Origin: Pseudomonadota bacterium
GTDB lineage: Bacteria > Pseudomonadota > Gammaproteobacteria > Pseudomonadales > Moraxellaceae
Direction: 5' to 3'
Assembly: GCA_021781515.1 (NCBI GenBank)
Contig: JAJXWR010000019.1
Coordinates: 1 to 36,306 of the forward strand
DNA: 36,306 nt
The notes under the pieces are model-generated. The model searched no databases and was not told the origin of the DNA. It saw only the letters and a list, made by a program, of their open reading frames with translations. The translations under genes and the position numbers were made by a program. This document shows positions 1 to 8,176 of this stretch, one piece after another (the stretch's first letter is position 1; every line of letters starts with the position of its first letter).

Positions 1-274
1 TTTTATACCACCGTGCCGCTTCCGCAAAATCTCCCTTGCCTTCCTCATAACTGGCACCCAATAAATCCTGAGCCTCTTTATTGCCTTGCTCGGCCAAAGG
101 CGTCAACAACACAATGGCCTCAGCATAATGCTCGGCTTCATAGGCCTGAATGCCTGAATCTAGGTCGGTCAGTGCCACTGAACTACGCATCATGCCCGAC
201 AACAGCAGCAAACACAGCACCTGCGAACCTGTGGTCTGCACACATGCTGAACTACTTCTTAACCCGGAAAACAC
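1..274 (-). CDS. Sel1-repeat (TPR-like) secreted protein, 5' part only
   Basis: Reading leftward, the frame gives a hydrophobic stretch (QVLCLLLLSGMM) and then a helical repeat region with HYAEAIVLLTPLAEQGNKEA, LLGASYEEGKGDF and AEAARWYK. This is the Sel1-type TPR pattern (AxxLGxxYxxGxGxxxxAxxWY). The frame is still open at base 1, so the C-terminal part lies outside the window. The start is uncertain. GTG at 274 has a GGGTG box about 6 nt upstream and gives an Arg-containing n-region. GTG at 241 or the tandem ATGs at 193/190 are alternatives. The N-terminus looks like a signal peptide, so a periplasmic location is inferred. Sel1 proteins act as protein-protein adaptors; no specific partner can be read from the sequence. 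Confidence 0.72.
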   Translation of the reverse strand, partial: MFSGLRSSSACVQTTGSQVLCLLLLSGMMRSSVALTDLDSGIQAYEAEHYAEAIVLLTPLAEQGNKEAQDLLGASYEEGKGDFAEAARWYK

Positions 275-347
275 CTGTATCACCCTGATTCCTGTTCAGT
301 CCACCACTAGAACTCCAGTGGGATAACCGTTACAACTCTATGATATA

Positions 348-1508
348 CTAATAAAAAGCCATATCCAGTATCAAGCCTTTCAGCCAGGGCTGACGCTCAA
401 TACACGACCATGTCTGTCCGCGCAACACTCGGAGCAATGGCGCTTTAGTACCCATCAGCCGTTGCAACGCTGTCATGCCGTCCTGCATTCTCTGATTATC
501 TGCCTGGCGCCGCCGCTGATAACGCTGCAACACCGAAAGATGTGCCAAGGGCAACCGCCGCTGCCGGGCACGTAACAACTCCTCAGCCAGCACCGCCACA
601 TCAGCCAACCCCATATTCAATCCCTGGCCGGCCAACGGATGAATGGTATGCGCACTGTCTCCGACAAGCACTGCCTTCATGGCATAATAACTCAACGCAT
701 GCCGGGCAACCAGTGGGAAACTGCAGCGTTGGGAAATCTGCTGGATTTGTCCCAGTTCTCTGGCCATGTTTTTTTGCAGTTCAGTGATAAAATCAGCATC
801 CGACAAGCACATCAGCCTAGTCGCCTCTGCTGTCGGTAACGACCAGACTAGGGAATACTGAGCTGCCCCGGAAGCAGCCATCGGCAAAAACGCCAGGGGA
901 AACCCGTGGGTAAACCGTTGCCAGGCCCGGTGCGCATGCGGCCGATTACAGGTCACGACGGCGACGATGGCCTGCTGCTGATAATCATGCCATGTCAGTC
1001 CGATACCCAGTTGCTGCCGAACCCAGGATTCTGCGCCATCCGCCGCCACGACCAGCCCGGCCTCCAGCACCTGTCCCTGACTCAATAGCACCTGCACACC
1101 AGCGGGTTGCTCCCGCATCTCTCGGGCAGACTCCTGATAAACCTGAATTTCCTGCGCTGCAATGATCTGCCGCAATCCGGAATTTAATTCAGGGATTTCC
1201 ACTAACCGGCCTAAAGAGGCCCTGCCGGTGTCCTCGGCACGGAAATGCAATGGCACTGGACTATCCGCCTCCTCCACCACCACCTGTCGCCAATCACAAT
1301 AACGCCGTTGCTCCCACGGAAAACCCAGACGATCGAGTAATTGCACTGAATGCGCTGTCAACGCCACCGTGCGCTTATCCAGTGCTCCACCAGGTTCAGG
1401 ACCAGCGGTCGGCTCCACCAGTGCCACCGCAAAATCAGCCTCAGCCAGCAGGGCAGCGGCTGTCATTCCCGCACTACTGCCGCCGATAATCACTATGTCG
1501 TGTTTCAC
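348..1508 (-). CDS. ubiI: UbiH/UbiF/VisC-family FAD-dependent ubiquinone hydroxylase (UbiI-like)
   Basis: Flavoprotein monooxygenase of ubiquinone biosynthesis. The N-terminus has the FAD dinucleotide motif DIVIIGGSSAGMTAA. The C-terminal half has the second FAD motif VLVGDSAHTIHPLAGQGLN. The family feature LDKRTVALT is also present. The chosen start is GTG at 1508, which makes a 4-nt GTGA overlap with the ubiH stop and puts the first beta strand at the N-terminus; an ATG at 1556 would add 16 residues inside ubiH. It is the last gene of the ygfB-pepP-ubiH cluster, the position held by visC/ubiI in E. coli, so aromatic-ring C5 hydroxylation is the best guess. UbiF or another regiospecificity cannot be excluded from sequence alone, because these paralogues are alike. 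Length (386 aa) is normal for the family. Confidence 0.85.
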   Translation of the reverse strand: MKHDIVIIGGSSAGMTAAALLAEADFAVALVEPTAGPEPGGALDKRTVALTAHSVQLLDRLGFPWEQRRYCDWRQVVVEEADSPVPLHFRAEDTGRASLGRLVEIPELNSGLRQIIAAQEIQVYQESAREMREQPAGVQVLLSQGQVLEAGLVVAADGAESWVRQQLGIGLTWHDYQQQAIVAVVTCNRPHAHRAWQRFTHGFPLAFLPMAASGAAQYSLVWSLPTAEATRLMCLSDADFITELQKNMARELGQIQQISQRCSFPLVARHALSYYAMKAVLVGDSAHTIHPLAGQGLNMGLADVAVLAEELLRARQRRLPLAHLSVLQRYQRRRQADNQRMQDGMTALQRLMGTKAPLLRVLRGQTWSCIERQPWLKGLILDMAFY

Positions 1509-2707
1509 ACGGCCCCCATGGTCATTCGCGCCAGTAAGCGCTTGCTCAGTGGCCACTGATCCAGAACCGACATACCCAGGGACCGAACGAACCGGAGTCC
1601 GGGAAATGAGGCAGTCCCCAGACGTACCAACGCATCTGAAAAAGTGCCAATGATCTGCTGATCACGACTACGACTCTGTTGATACTGCTGCAAAAGCGCC
1701 AGCGATCCGAGAGGACGTTGCTGATGCCACGCTTCCAGCAACAACTGCGTCAATAACTGCACATCCCGTACACACAGATTAAATCCTTGTCCGGCGACCG
1801 GGTGCAGAAAATGCGCTGCATTCCCCAGCACCACCCGTCCCGGCTGTACCTGCTGAGTGGCAATAATTTTTTTCAGGGGATACAGTACGGGCGGTGTTCG
1901 TTGCAGTACCCGGCCCTGGCCTGTGCCCAGGTACTGCGTCAATTCATCTGAAAAACGCCGTTCGGAGGCCATTTTTAGCTGTTGCACCCGCTCAGGCGCA
2001 GCCGTCCAGATCACTGCCCGGCTCCCATCCAGCCGCGGCAGCACGGCCACTACTTCGCCCGGTGCAAACCGCTCAATCGCCAATCCGGGAACCGGCGAGG
2101 AAAGGCGAATATTACAAACCAGCGCACTTTGTGCGTAATCTACTACATCGACCGGAATACCCATGGCCTGACGCAGGCGGGAATGGGCACCATCTGCCGC
2201 CACCAGCAAGGACGTTGTGACCGGAGCCTGTCCGGCCACGTGCAACGTAGTACGTTCTGCCTGCATCTCGATACTTTGGACCGAACAGGAAAAACGCAGT
2301 TGTATTCCCGGACACTGCATCGCCGCCCGCAGCAATTCCTGGCCTAAACTGGCGTTCTCCACCACGTACCCCAGTGCATCCACCCCCTCCTCATCGGCAT
2401 TGAGACGGAAGCGTCCCCAGCCCCGGCGTTCCGATGCCACGATATCGCTGATTGTCGCACTATGCGCCTCAATAACGTTCCCTAACTGCAGATCCCTGAA
2501 CAGCGCAGCAGTCGTTCTGGACAACGCCGTGGACCGGCCATCAAAACTGTTTACCGACCCTTGCACCAGCATTTCCTGCGCCAGTTCCTCCAGCAGCAAC
2601 ACCCGCAAGGTCGACTGACGTGCGAGGCTCAAGGCCAGCAACAGCCCCACCATGCCACCACCGACTATAACCACATCCGGCACATTATCCGTTGCAGAAT
2701 GCGTCAT
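1505..2707 (-). CDS. ubiH: 2-octaprenyl-6-methoxyphenol hydroxylase UbiH
   Basis: FAD-dependent hydroxylase of the ubiquinone pathway, 400 aa. Visible motifs are the N-terminal GGGMVGLLLALSLA (Rossmann FAD binding), FDGRSTALS (UbiH-type substrate/FAD region), and VVLGNAAHFLHPVAGQGFN near the C-terminus (second FAD motif; GN replaces the usual GD). ATG at 2707 overlaps the pepP stop by 4 nt (ATGA), and its own stop overlaps the next gene's GTG by 4 nt, so translational coupling is likely. Position directly after pepP is the conserved gammaproteobacterial ubiH position, which separates it from its paralogue downstream. Reaction assigned by family: hydroxylation of the methoxyphenol intermediate at the membrane-associated Ubi complex. 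Confidence 0.9.
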   Translation of the reverse strand: MTHSATDNVPDVVIVGGGMVGLLLALSLARQSTLRVLLLEELAQEMLVQGSVNSFDGRSTALSRTTAALFRDLQLGNVIEAHSATISDIVASERRGWGRFRLNADEEGVDALGYVVENASLGQELLRAAMQCPGIQLRFSCSVQSIEMQAERTTLHVAGQAPVTTSLLVAADGAHSRLRQAMGIPVDVVDYAQSALVCNIRLSSPVPGLAIERFAPGEVVAVLPRLDGSRAVIWTAAPERVQQLKMASERRFSDELTQYLGTGQGRVLQRTPPVLYPLKKIIATQQVQPGRVVLGNAAHFLHPVAGQGFNLCVRDVQLLTQLLLEAWHQQRPLGSLALLQQYQQSRSRDQQIIGTFSDALVRLGTASFPGLRFVRSLGMSVLDQWPLSKRLLARMTMGAV

Positions 2708-4023
2708 GCCCCCTCCTGACGTAGCGCTTCAATATCAGCAATCTGTTTGGGAGCCCCTTGGGTCAACACCTCATGCCCTGAACGTAAGACCAGAACATCA
2801 TCTTCAATCCGAATACCAATCCCCCGCCAACGGGCATCGACCGGTGCATCTGCCGCAATATAAAGCCCGGGTTCCACCGTCAGCACCATTCCGGGTTCCA
2901 GCACCCGCCACACCTGATCGACCCGATAATCCCCCACATCATGCACATCCATGCCTAACCAGTGCCCCGTCCGGTGCATAAAAAACGGTTTGTAGGCCTG
3001 CTGCTCCAACAATCCATCTAATGTACCGCTCAACAGACCCACCTCCAGTAAACCCTGGGTAATGACCTTCACTGCCCGGTCATGCGGATCATTCCAGTGC
3101 CTGTCTGGAAGCACTCCGGCAATTGCCTCCAGTTGGGCCTGCAGCACAATTTCATAAAGTGCCCGTTGCTCCCCAGTAAAACGGCGACCCACGGGGAACG
3201 TTCGGGTAATATCTGCAGCATAACATTCAAATTCAGCACCGGCATCCACCAGCACCAGTTCCCCTTCCTGCAACTGATGCCGGTTTTCCACATAATGTAA
3301 TATACAACCTCGCTCCCCCCCACCAACGATACTGTTATAAGCGGGGGCCTGGCAGCCAGAACGCAGGAACTCATGCATCAATTCCGCTTCCAGCTCATAT
3401 TCATACATCCCGGGGCGACAATAACGCATCACCCGTTCATGCGCCTTTACCGAAATGGCGGCCGCACGCCGCATACGTTTCAGTTCCTCAGGGCTCTTGA
3501 ACAGCCTGAGATCATGCAGATAATGCTCCAGCATCAATAATTCCACCGGAGCCCTGGCACCAGAACGTGAACGCGACCGGAGTGTATTCAGCCAGCCAAT
3601 AACCCGCCGGTCAAACAGCGGTCGCTGCCCGAGCGCATAATACAGGCGATCACACTGTGCCATCAACTCTGGCAAACGTTCATCCAGTTCCGTAACTAAA
3701 AATGCCTGATCTGCACCATAGCACTCCACCGCACCGGCCAAACCGGCCCGGTATCCATTCCAGATTTCCATCTCCCGATCCCGGGGTCGGCAAAATAGAA
3801 CATATTCGCCCTCAGGACGCCCGGGAATCAGGCAAAGCACGGATTCCGGCTCGGCAAACCCACTCAGATAAAAAAAATCGCTGTCCTGACGGTAACGAAA
3901 CTCCGTATCCCGATTGCGCAACAACTGCTCAGCCGCCGGAACAATGGCCATTGCTCCGTGTCCCATCATATTCATCAACGCCTTGCGGCGTTCCGCCACT
4001 TCCTGAAGCATCTGTGCATCCAC
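2704..4023 (-). CDS. pepP: Xaa-Pro aminopeptidase (aminopeptidase P II)
   Basis: Dimetal 'pita-bread' peptidase that removes N-terminal residues before proline. The N-terminal creatinase-like domain (RYRQDSDFFYLSGFAEPES) is followed by the catalytic domain. Metal ligands are visible: D260 (VDAGAEF), D271 (AADITRTF), H354 (TGHWLGMDVHDVG), E384 (TVEPGLY) and E407 (GIRIEDDVLV). This matches the ligand spacing of E. coli PepP almost exactly. Length is 439 aa. The start used is GTG at 4023, which shares one base with the ygfB stop (TAGTG); ATG at 4011 is a close alternative. It is the second gene of the ygfB-pepP-ubiH-ubiI cluster. The peptidase has no known direct part in ubiquinone synthesis; the linkage is a conserved gammaproteobacterial arrangement. 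Confidence 0.95.
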   Translation of the reverse strand: MDAQMLQEVAERRKALMNMMGHGAMAIVPAAEQLLRNRDTEFRYRQDSDFFYLSGFAEPESVLCLIPGRPEGEYVLFCRPRDREMEIWNGYRAGLAGAVECYGADQAFLVTELDERLPELMAQCDRLYYALGQRPLFDRRVIGWLNTLRSRSRSGARAPVELLMLEHYLHDLRLFKSPEELKRMRRAAAISVKAHERVMRYCRPGMYEYELEAELMHEFLRSGCQAPAYNSIVGGGERGCILHYVENRHQLQEGELVLVDAGAEFECYAADITRTFPVGRRFTGEQRALYEIVLQAQLEAIAGVLPDRHWNDPHDRAVKVITQGLLEVGLLSGTLDGLLEQQAYKPFFMHRTGHWLGMDVHDVGDYRVDQVWRVLEPGMVLTVEPGLYIAADAPVDARWRGIGIRIEDDVLVLRSGHEVLTQGAPKQIADIEALRQEGA

Positions 4024-4601
4024 TACAGGCTCTCCCCTGTCGTTTGGGAGGCGGTCATCGATACAAAAATCATAAGCACCGTCACCTTGAGAAACTCTTC
4101 AATCTCCATCAGCGAAAAATCCGCACGTTCTTCAATCTGCTCCGGATCAACCCTGGAAATTTCCGTGATAGCTATCAATGCTTCACGTACTTCCGGCTCA
4201 AGATCCTTGTCTTTTATTGCTTTTAGTGCCGTTCCCACGCCGACCAGAAATCCCTGGCACCAATGCGCCAGTTCTTCTATCCTGCACCTCAGCGGTTCCT
4301 CCTCCGGAATCCCTGGGTAATAAGCAAAGTCTGTCGCCTGTAGCTGTTCCTGAATGCACTGGTACAAGTTGAGCAGACGTTGCTCTCCTTCCGCATCCAC
4401 AATAACCGCCGACACCATGTGCGCCTGCACCATTCTCAACAACAGCGCCGGTGACAGTTTCTTGCCCCCCGCCAGCACTCCGGAAATCAGGCCATGCAAT
4501 TCTCCTGGAGTAACCGTCGTTGCCTGCCCTTCCAGCCATTGCGCCCAGTCTTCCCAGCACAGACCCGCTCCCCATCGCTCCATTGCATTCTTCAATTGCA
4601 T
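4023..4601 (-). CDS. ygfB: YgfB/YecA-family protein (UPF0149)
   Basis: The 192-aa length equals that of E. coli YgfB. Recognisable features are VTPGELHGLISGVLAGG near the N-terminus, the central WCQGFLVGVG segment, and an acidic C-terminal helix ending LMEIEEFLKVTVLMIFV. It leads the pepP-ubiH-ubiI cluster. YgfB in Pseudomonas has been linked to control of ampDh3 and beta-lactam response; whether that applies here is unknown. The ATG at 4601 lies inside a 13-bp tandem duplication and has only a weak GGTG box before it. An internal ATG at 4583 (MERWGAGLCW) would also give a complete family domain, so the exact N-terminus is uncertain. Confidence 0.87.
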   Translation of the reverse strand: MQLKNAMERWGAGLCWEDWAQWLEGQATTVTPGELHGLISGVLAGGKKLSPALLLRMVQAHMVSAVIVDAEGEQRLLNLYQCIQEQLQATDFAYYPGIPEEEPLRCRIEELAHWCQGFLVGVGTALKAIKDKDLEPEVREALIAITEISRVDPEQIEERADFSLMEIEEFLKVTVLMIFVSMTASQTTGESL

Positions 4602-4620
4602 TCACCGATTGCATTCACCG
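4595..4620. repeat. 13-bp tandem duplication over the ygfB start
   Basis: ATTGCATTCACCG occurs twice in direct succession (4595-4607 and 4608-4620), followed by a further ATTG. On the minus strand it duplicates the ATG and the bases before it. The 13-bp unit is not a multiple of three, so the upstream copy of the ATG (4614) is out of frame with ygfB. Confidence 0.9.
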
Positions 4621-4621
4621 A

Positions 4622-4651
4622 TTGACCCCACCTGAAGTAACACTCTACTAT
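4622..4651 (+). promoter_or_regulatory. possible sigma70 promoter for the zapB-like/zapA pair
   Basis: TTGACC at 4622-4627 is followed after 18 nt by TACTAT (4646-4651), 43 nt before the ATG of the zapB-like gene. The -35 is good, but the -10 matches only four of six consensus bases; the better-looking TATACT at 4649-4654 would need a 21-nt spacer. Weak evidence. Confidence 0.3.
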
Positions 4652-4693
4652 ACTCCATATCCACCCTGATTACTGCCCCATGGCCCGAAGCCT

Positions 4694-4942
4694 ATGACTA
4701 CATTACCTCGCCCCACCGAAGCAGCCGGCACCATTGCTCTGCAGAACAGCGTTGAAAAACGTCTGGAACAAGTGCTGGAAAAACTACTTCAGATCACTGC
4801 GGAGAACCGTAAATTACGCCAAAGAGAAGCCTCCCTGCAACAGGAAAATAACGAATTGCAAAGAAAAAATGAATTGGCCAAAGCCCGGGTTGAAGCCATC
4901 ATCCTGCGCCTGCGCGCATTGGAACAGCAACAGGAATCCTGA
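4694..4942 (+). CDS. ZapB-like coiled-coil protein (TIGR02449 family)
   Basis: Short 82-aa protein, almost wholly one alpha-helical coiled coil: heptad-like leucines run through EKRLEQVLEKLLQITAENRK, LQQENNELQRKN and IILRLRALEQ, rich in Glu, Gln, Arg and Lys. The stop is 2 nt before the zapA ATG, so both are read together. Small coiled-coil genes just ahead of zapA are a conserved gammaproteobacterial feature and are usually annotated as TIGR02449/ZapB-like. A part in Z-ring assembly is inferred from the neighbour and the coiled coil, not from a catalytic motif. Confidence 0.85.
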   Translation: MTTLPRPTEAAGTIALQNSVEKRLEQVLEKLLQITAENRKLRQREASLQQENNELQRKNELAKARVEAIILRLRALEQQQES

Positions 4943-4944
4943 AC

Positions 4945-5256
4945 ATGTCCGTCACCAACACCCTGGAAATTTACATACTTGACAAGCCGTTCCGCGTCAA
5001 CTGCCCTCCAGAAGAACAGGAAATACTGCGTGCCTCAGCCAGTCTGCTGGATAAAAAAATGCGTGAAGTCCGTACTCACAGCCGAATTTCCGGCCTGGAA
5101 AGGATTGCCGTCATCGTCGCCCTGAACCTCAGCCGCGAATTACTGACGCAGACAGGCGGTACTGCCACTGTCGATCAGGACGCTATCTATCAACACTGGC
5201 TCAATCGCATGGACAGCACATTATCTGCAATTGACCTTAAGGAGCCTCTTTCCTGA
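4945..5256 (+). CDS. zapA: cell division protein ZapA
   Basis: Cytoplasmic FtsZ-ring stabiliser, 103 aa. The N-terminal half has the ZapA globular head (LEIYILDKPFRVNCPPEEQE, LRASASLLDKKMREVR). The next helix, ERIAVIVALNLSRELL, matches the family, and a helical tail follows. AGGA about 9 nt before the ATG supports the start. It is directly downstream of the zapB-like gene and directly upstream of 6S RNA, the standard gammaproteobacterial zapA-ssrS-ygfA order. The protein is known to bundle FtsZ filaments as a tetramer. Confidence 0.95.
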   Translation: MSVTNTLEIYILDKPFRVNCPPEEQEILRASASLLDKKMREVRTHSRISGLERIAVIVALNLSRELLTQTGGTATVDQDAIYQHWLNRMDSTLSAIDLKEPLS

Positions 5257-5270
5257 AGGAAAAATTGCGC

Positions 5271-5276
5271 TATAAT
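5271..5276 (+). promoter_or_regulatory. -10 box of the 6S RNA promoter
   Basis: A perfect TATAAT lies 7 nt before the expected 5' end of 6S RNA and just after the zapA stop. No good -35 hexamer is present at 16-18 nt spacing, so the promoter may rely on an activator or on sequence near the start site. Confidence 0.6.
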
Positions 5277-5282
5277 AAGATT

Positions 5283-5460
5283 GTTCCCTGGGGTGTTTGC
5301 CAGCTGGTTGCGTCCCCTGAGCCGATATTTACAAAACGGGATTTCCTAGTGCCTGCGGTGTGCATGTCCGACTCGTTCGGAAAGCCTGATGCAGGATCAG
5401 AACTCCCACCTTGGACCTCTGGGTTCAAGGGTCCAGACTAGCAGCGGCATCCTGGAGAAC
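5283..5460 (+). ncRNA. ssrS: 6S RNA (SsrS)
   Basis: Regulatory RNA that binds sigma70-RNA polymerase by mimicking an open promoter. Conserved blocks match E. coli 6S: CCCCTGAGCCGATATTT (5' side), a GTGTGCATGTCCGACTCGTT region with GGAAAGCCT, GGGTTCAAGGGT, and the 3' segment GCAGCGGCATC. The ends pair into a closing stem (GTTCCCTGGGGTG with CATCCTGGAGAAC), giving about 178 nt and setting the limits to within a few nt. It sits between zapA and the folate cyclo-ligase, the conserved location. In E. coli the RNA is co-transcribed with ygfA and accumulates in stationary phase. Confidence 0.93.
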
Positions 5461-5518
5461 GCTCTGTTTTACCGCATTCACATCGCCTTGATAGCACTGT
5501 CCCTATTGCAGGTTCCAT

Positions 5519-6151
5519 GTGACTACCCCAACAGACAAACGCCGGCAATTACGTTCGCACCTGCGTCAGCAACGACGGGCGTTGACTGCCACACAACAGC
5601 ACCATGCTTCGCGGCATTGCCTGCAGCGTTGTAACCGCCTGCCGATGGTATTTCGGGCGCAATACGTTGCTTTTTATTGCGCAACCGACGGCGAGGTGCA
5701 ACTGGATGCTTATCGTCTGCGGGGGGCACACCGAATCTTTCTGCCCTGTGTGCAGGCATCAAGCAATCTGTTATTATTTCGACACTGTACGCCACGAACT
5801 CGGCTACGACCCAACCGTTTTCAGATCCCCGAACCCGTCCGCACTCGCCCGGTGGCCGCATGGACACTGGATCTCGTATTTGTCCCTCTGGTCGGTTTTG
5901 ACCTACAGGGGAATCGCCTCGGTATGGGTGGTGGATTTTATGACCGTTTGTTCGCCGACCTGAACCGACGTCCACGACGCCCTTGGCTCATTGGTCTGGC
6001 ACATGATTGTCAACAAACCGGGCAGTTTGTTCCGGCCCCTTGGGATTTGCCGCTAGATGCCCTGGTCACTCCAAGCCGCTTTCTCCGCTTTTCGCAGCAT
6101 CGAAGTGCTATAAGGCACAGGGGCGATCCGCTTAAAACGATTTTGGATTAG
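5519..6151 (+). CDS. ygfA: 5-formyltetrahydrofolate cyclo-ligase
   Basis: Converts 5-formyl-THF to 5,10-methenyl-THF with ATP. The 210-aa protein has the N-terminal basic helix KRRQLRSHLRQQRRAL and the hallmark ATP-binding segment VPLVGFDLQGNRLGMGGGFY (GMGGGFYD at residues 135-142). The start is GTG at 5519 with an AGG about 8 nt upstream; no ATG is in frame nearby. It lies 58 nt after 6S RNA, as in E. coli, where ssrS and ygfA share a transcript. The C-terminal 15 or so residues past the domain are not conserved in pattern. Confidence 0.93.
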   Translation: MTTPTDKRRQLRSHLRQQRRALTATQQHHASRHCLQRCNRLPMVFRAQYVAFYCATDGEVQLDAYRLRGAHRIFLPCVQASSNLLLFRHCTPRTRLRPNRFQIPEPVRTRPVAAWTLDLVFVPLVGFDLQGNRLGMGGGFYDRLFADLNRRPRRPWLIGLAHDCQQTGQFVPAPWDLPLDALVTPSRFLRFSQHRSAIRHRGDPLKTILD

Positions 6152-6272
6152 CTGATTTCGGGCATTACCTTGCCGGGAATCCCGGAGATTTCTAATTCAC
6201 AAGTAAACCATCTTCACAAGCCACAGAGAACAGCCGACGCACTCGTGACACAGGCCAAGAGTGCGTCTGGTG

Positions 6273-6938
6273 TTAATGCAGGCCCTGAACAAAACTGGAA
6301 ACCGCCTGAATGTCTTCATCCGACAAACGAGAGGCCACCGTTTGCATTGGCCCAGGATCACTCGGCCGATCAGAATCATTGCGCCGATAGGCCGGAGCAT
6401 TCAGATCATGCCGTCCCGCTGCACGAAAAGCCGTGAGCTGTGCTGAAACATAATCTGCATGCTGTCCCGCCAAATGCGGAAAACCGGCAGCCGGCATTCC
6501 CTGTCCGGAAGGGCCGTGGCAACTGGCACAAGCCTGCACGCCCGCCGCTACATTGCCACCACGCCAGAGCCGCTGACCCCGATCCAGATACTCTTGTTTC
6601 GTATACCCGGTACCGGCCTTCTGTCCAGAAAAGAAGGCTGCGAGATTGGCCATATCCTGATCAGTCAAGCCTGCCGCCATCCCGTTCATAATGGCATTCT
6701 GACGTTTCCCTGCCTTGAAATCGGACAACTGCTTGATAATATACCGCTGCCCCTGTCCTGCCAGTCTGGGGAACGTCGGGGCCACACTATTGCCATCTGC
6801 ACCATGACAGGCAGCACACATCGCTGATTTCGCCTGCCCGGCAGCAGCATCCCCAACCAGCGGAGCCGCCATCACCTCCGCAGACAAACCCGCACCCAAT
6901 AACAATGTCACTATCGACGAAACTATCGACTTGATCAT
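6273..6938 (-). CDS. diheme cytochrome c4
   Basis: Periplasmic electron carrier to terminal oxidases, 221 aa. A signal peptide (hydrophobic SIVTLLLGAGLSA, cleavage near VMAA) precedes two similar cytochrome domains. Haem-binding CxxCH motifs are CAACH at 41-45 and CASCH at 137-141. Candidate axial Met ligands follow in each half (AIMNGM and PGPMQ). Each half carries the cytochrome c4 signature FPRLAGQ / FPHLAGQ. The next gene on the same strand, upstream, encodes a monohaem cytochrome c5, and engB follows divergently, as near Pseudomonas polA. It converges on the folate cyclo-ligase gene across 121 nt. Confidence 0.95.
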   Translation of the reverse strand: MIKSIVSSIVTLLLGAGLSAEVMAAPLVGDAAAGQAKSAMCAACHGADGNSVAPTFPRLAGQGQRYIIKQLSDFKAGKRQNAIMNGMAAGLTDQDMANLAAFFSGQKAGTGYTKQEYLDRGQRLWRGGNVAAGVQACASCHGPSGQGMPAAGFPHLAGQHADYVSAQLTAFRAAGRHDLNAPAYRRNDSDRPSDPGPMQTVASRLSDEDIQAVSSFVQGLH

Positions 6939-6988
6939 GGAAGTTTTCCCGAATGTCCTGAATGTCTCTGAACCTGCAACAGTGCTGG

Positions 6989-7279
6989 TTAGTGAGCGTT
7001 ATACTGGATTGCCTTTTTCAGTTCTTCGTCAGTACACTCAGAACAGGTACCCATGGCCGGCATGGCCTTGAAACCATTCTTAGCATGCTGGAACAGTACT
7101 GCCTCCCCCTGCTTCAGACGTGGAGCCCATGCGGCCTTGTCACCATGCTTGGGTGCTCCTGCCACACCGGAACCATGACAGGCCACACAGTGCATGTTAT
7201 ACACCTGCTCTCCCTTCATGGCTGCGTGTACCAGTCCCGCTGCGCTTGTCATCATCACTGCCAAAATCAATCTTTTCAC
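6989..7279 (-). CDS. cytochrome c5 (monohaem, periplasmic)
   Basis: Small periplasmic electron carrier, 96 aa. It has a signal peptide (KRLILAVMMTSAAGLVHA), one haem site CVACH (in NMHCVACHGSGVAGAP), a Met ligand region (AMPAMG), and the extra cysteine pair GTCSECTDEEL that forms a disulphide in the c5 family. The start is GTG at 7279 with GGAG 8 nt upstream, which places the signal peptide correctly; a longer in-frame ATG at 7378 adds 33 residues with no signal-like features and is rejected. Cytochrome c4 lies 50 nt downstream on the same strand, so the two are probably co-expressed. Confidence 0.92.
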   Translation of the reverse strand: MKRLILAVMMTSAAGLVHAAMKGEQVYNMHCVACHGSGVAGAPKHGDKAAWAPRLKQGEAVLFQHAKNGFKAMPAMGTCSECTDEELKKAIQYNAH

Positions 7280-7537
7280 GTTATACACTCCAGAAATTAC
7301 CTGACATAAAAAACTACACGTTTTTGCGGGCCCGTTCAAATGAAGACCTGCTGTTTTACTAAAGACACCATGCGCCACTGCAACACTATGCTTTAGTCCC
7401 GGCTAATGATTATATACCAGGATCTGCTTCGGCGGTATGTGAACATGTTATCCTTAAGGTTCAGTTTGTGTTTGCCTGTCGGCAGTACCGTACCGCCTAC
7501 CGCACTGCCACTACCGCACCCTTTGGAATCTGTTACC

Positions 7538-8176
7538 ATGCCCAACCTTCCCCCACTTCAGTTTCTGCATTCTACCCGGTTCCTGACCAGTGCTGCCCGC
7601 TATACGCAGTGCCCGCCTGATTCCGGAGCCGAAGTGGCATTTGCTGGACGCTCCAATGCGGGAAAATCCAGCGCTATTAATGCATTGACTCAACAAAAAC
7701 AACTTGCCCGCAGTTCAAGAACACCGGGACGAACCCGGTTGATCAATTTTTTCCAGATCGGAGAGAGTGATACTCTCCGTCTGGTCGACTTGCCCGGGTA
7801 CGGTTACGCCGCCGTTGCACATGACACTAAAGCCCAATGGGCTGAGGAACTCAGCCAGTACCTGTTGAACCGCAGAAGCCTGAACGGACTGATTCTGCTC
7901 ATGGACATCCGCCATCCCTGTCAATCAAAGGACATGCACCTGCTGCAATGGGCAGAACAACGCGCCTTAGCCGTGCATATTCTCCTCACAAAAGCCGACA
8001 AACTGAACCGCGGACCGGCATTAACCGCCCTGCGCAACACCCAGCAACAACTACAGTCCACTCTCTTGCACCCGTTCAGTATTCAACTGTTCTCTTCGAC
8101 ACAGCGTACTGGCCTGGACGAATGTATCAATGTCGTGCGCAACTGGGTACAACCAACTGATAGTGAAAACAATTAA
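7538..8176 (+). CDS. engB: ribosome biogenesis GTPase YihA/EngB
   Basis: Essential TrmE-Era-type GTPase that binds the large ribosomal subunit. The 212-aa length matches the family (210 aa in E. coli). G1 is GRSNAGKSS at residues 37-45, G2 is in RTPGRTRLINFF, G3 is DLPGYGYA, and G4 is LTKADK. The ATG at 7538 gives the normal N-terminus (LPPLQFLHSTRFLTSAA); an upstream in-frame ATG at 7406 would add 44 unrelated residues. It is divergent from the cytochrome genes. In E. coli and Pseudomonas engB faces polA; here it also faces polA, but a PgaB-like gene stands between. Confidence 0.95.
   Translation: MPNLPPLQFLHSTRFLTSAARYTQCPPDSGAEVAFAGRSNAGKSSAINALTQQKQLARSSRTPGRTRLINFFQIGESDTLRLVDLPGYGYAAVAHDTKAQWAEELSQYLLNRRSLNGLILLMDIRHPCQSKDMHLLQWAEQRALAVHILLTKADKLNRGPALTALRNTQQQLQSTLLHPFSIQLFSSTQRTGLDECINVVRNWVQPTDSENN

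Noticed and set aside
13-288. Plus-strand 91-aa frame at the left edge
   Set aside because: It is antisense to the Sel1-repeat protein, whose sequence pattern is clear on the other strand.
6173-6185. CCGGG-AAT-CCCGG hairpin between the folate cyclo-ligase and cytochrome c4 genes
   Set aside because: Five-bp stem, three-nt loop and no T-run on either strand; too weak to call a terminator.
7280-7378. Longer cytochrome c5 start at 7378
   Set aside because: It would place 33 unrelated residues before a well-formed signal peptide that has its own GTG and GGAG box.
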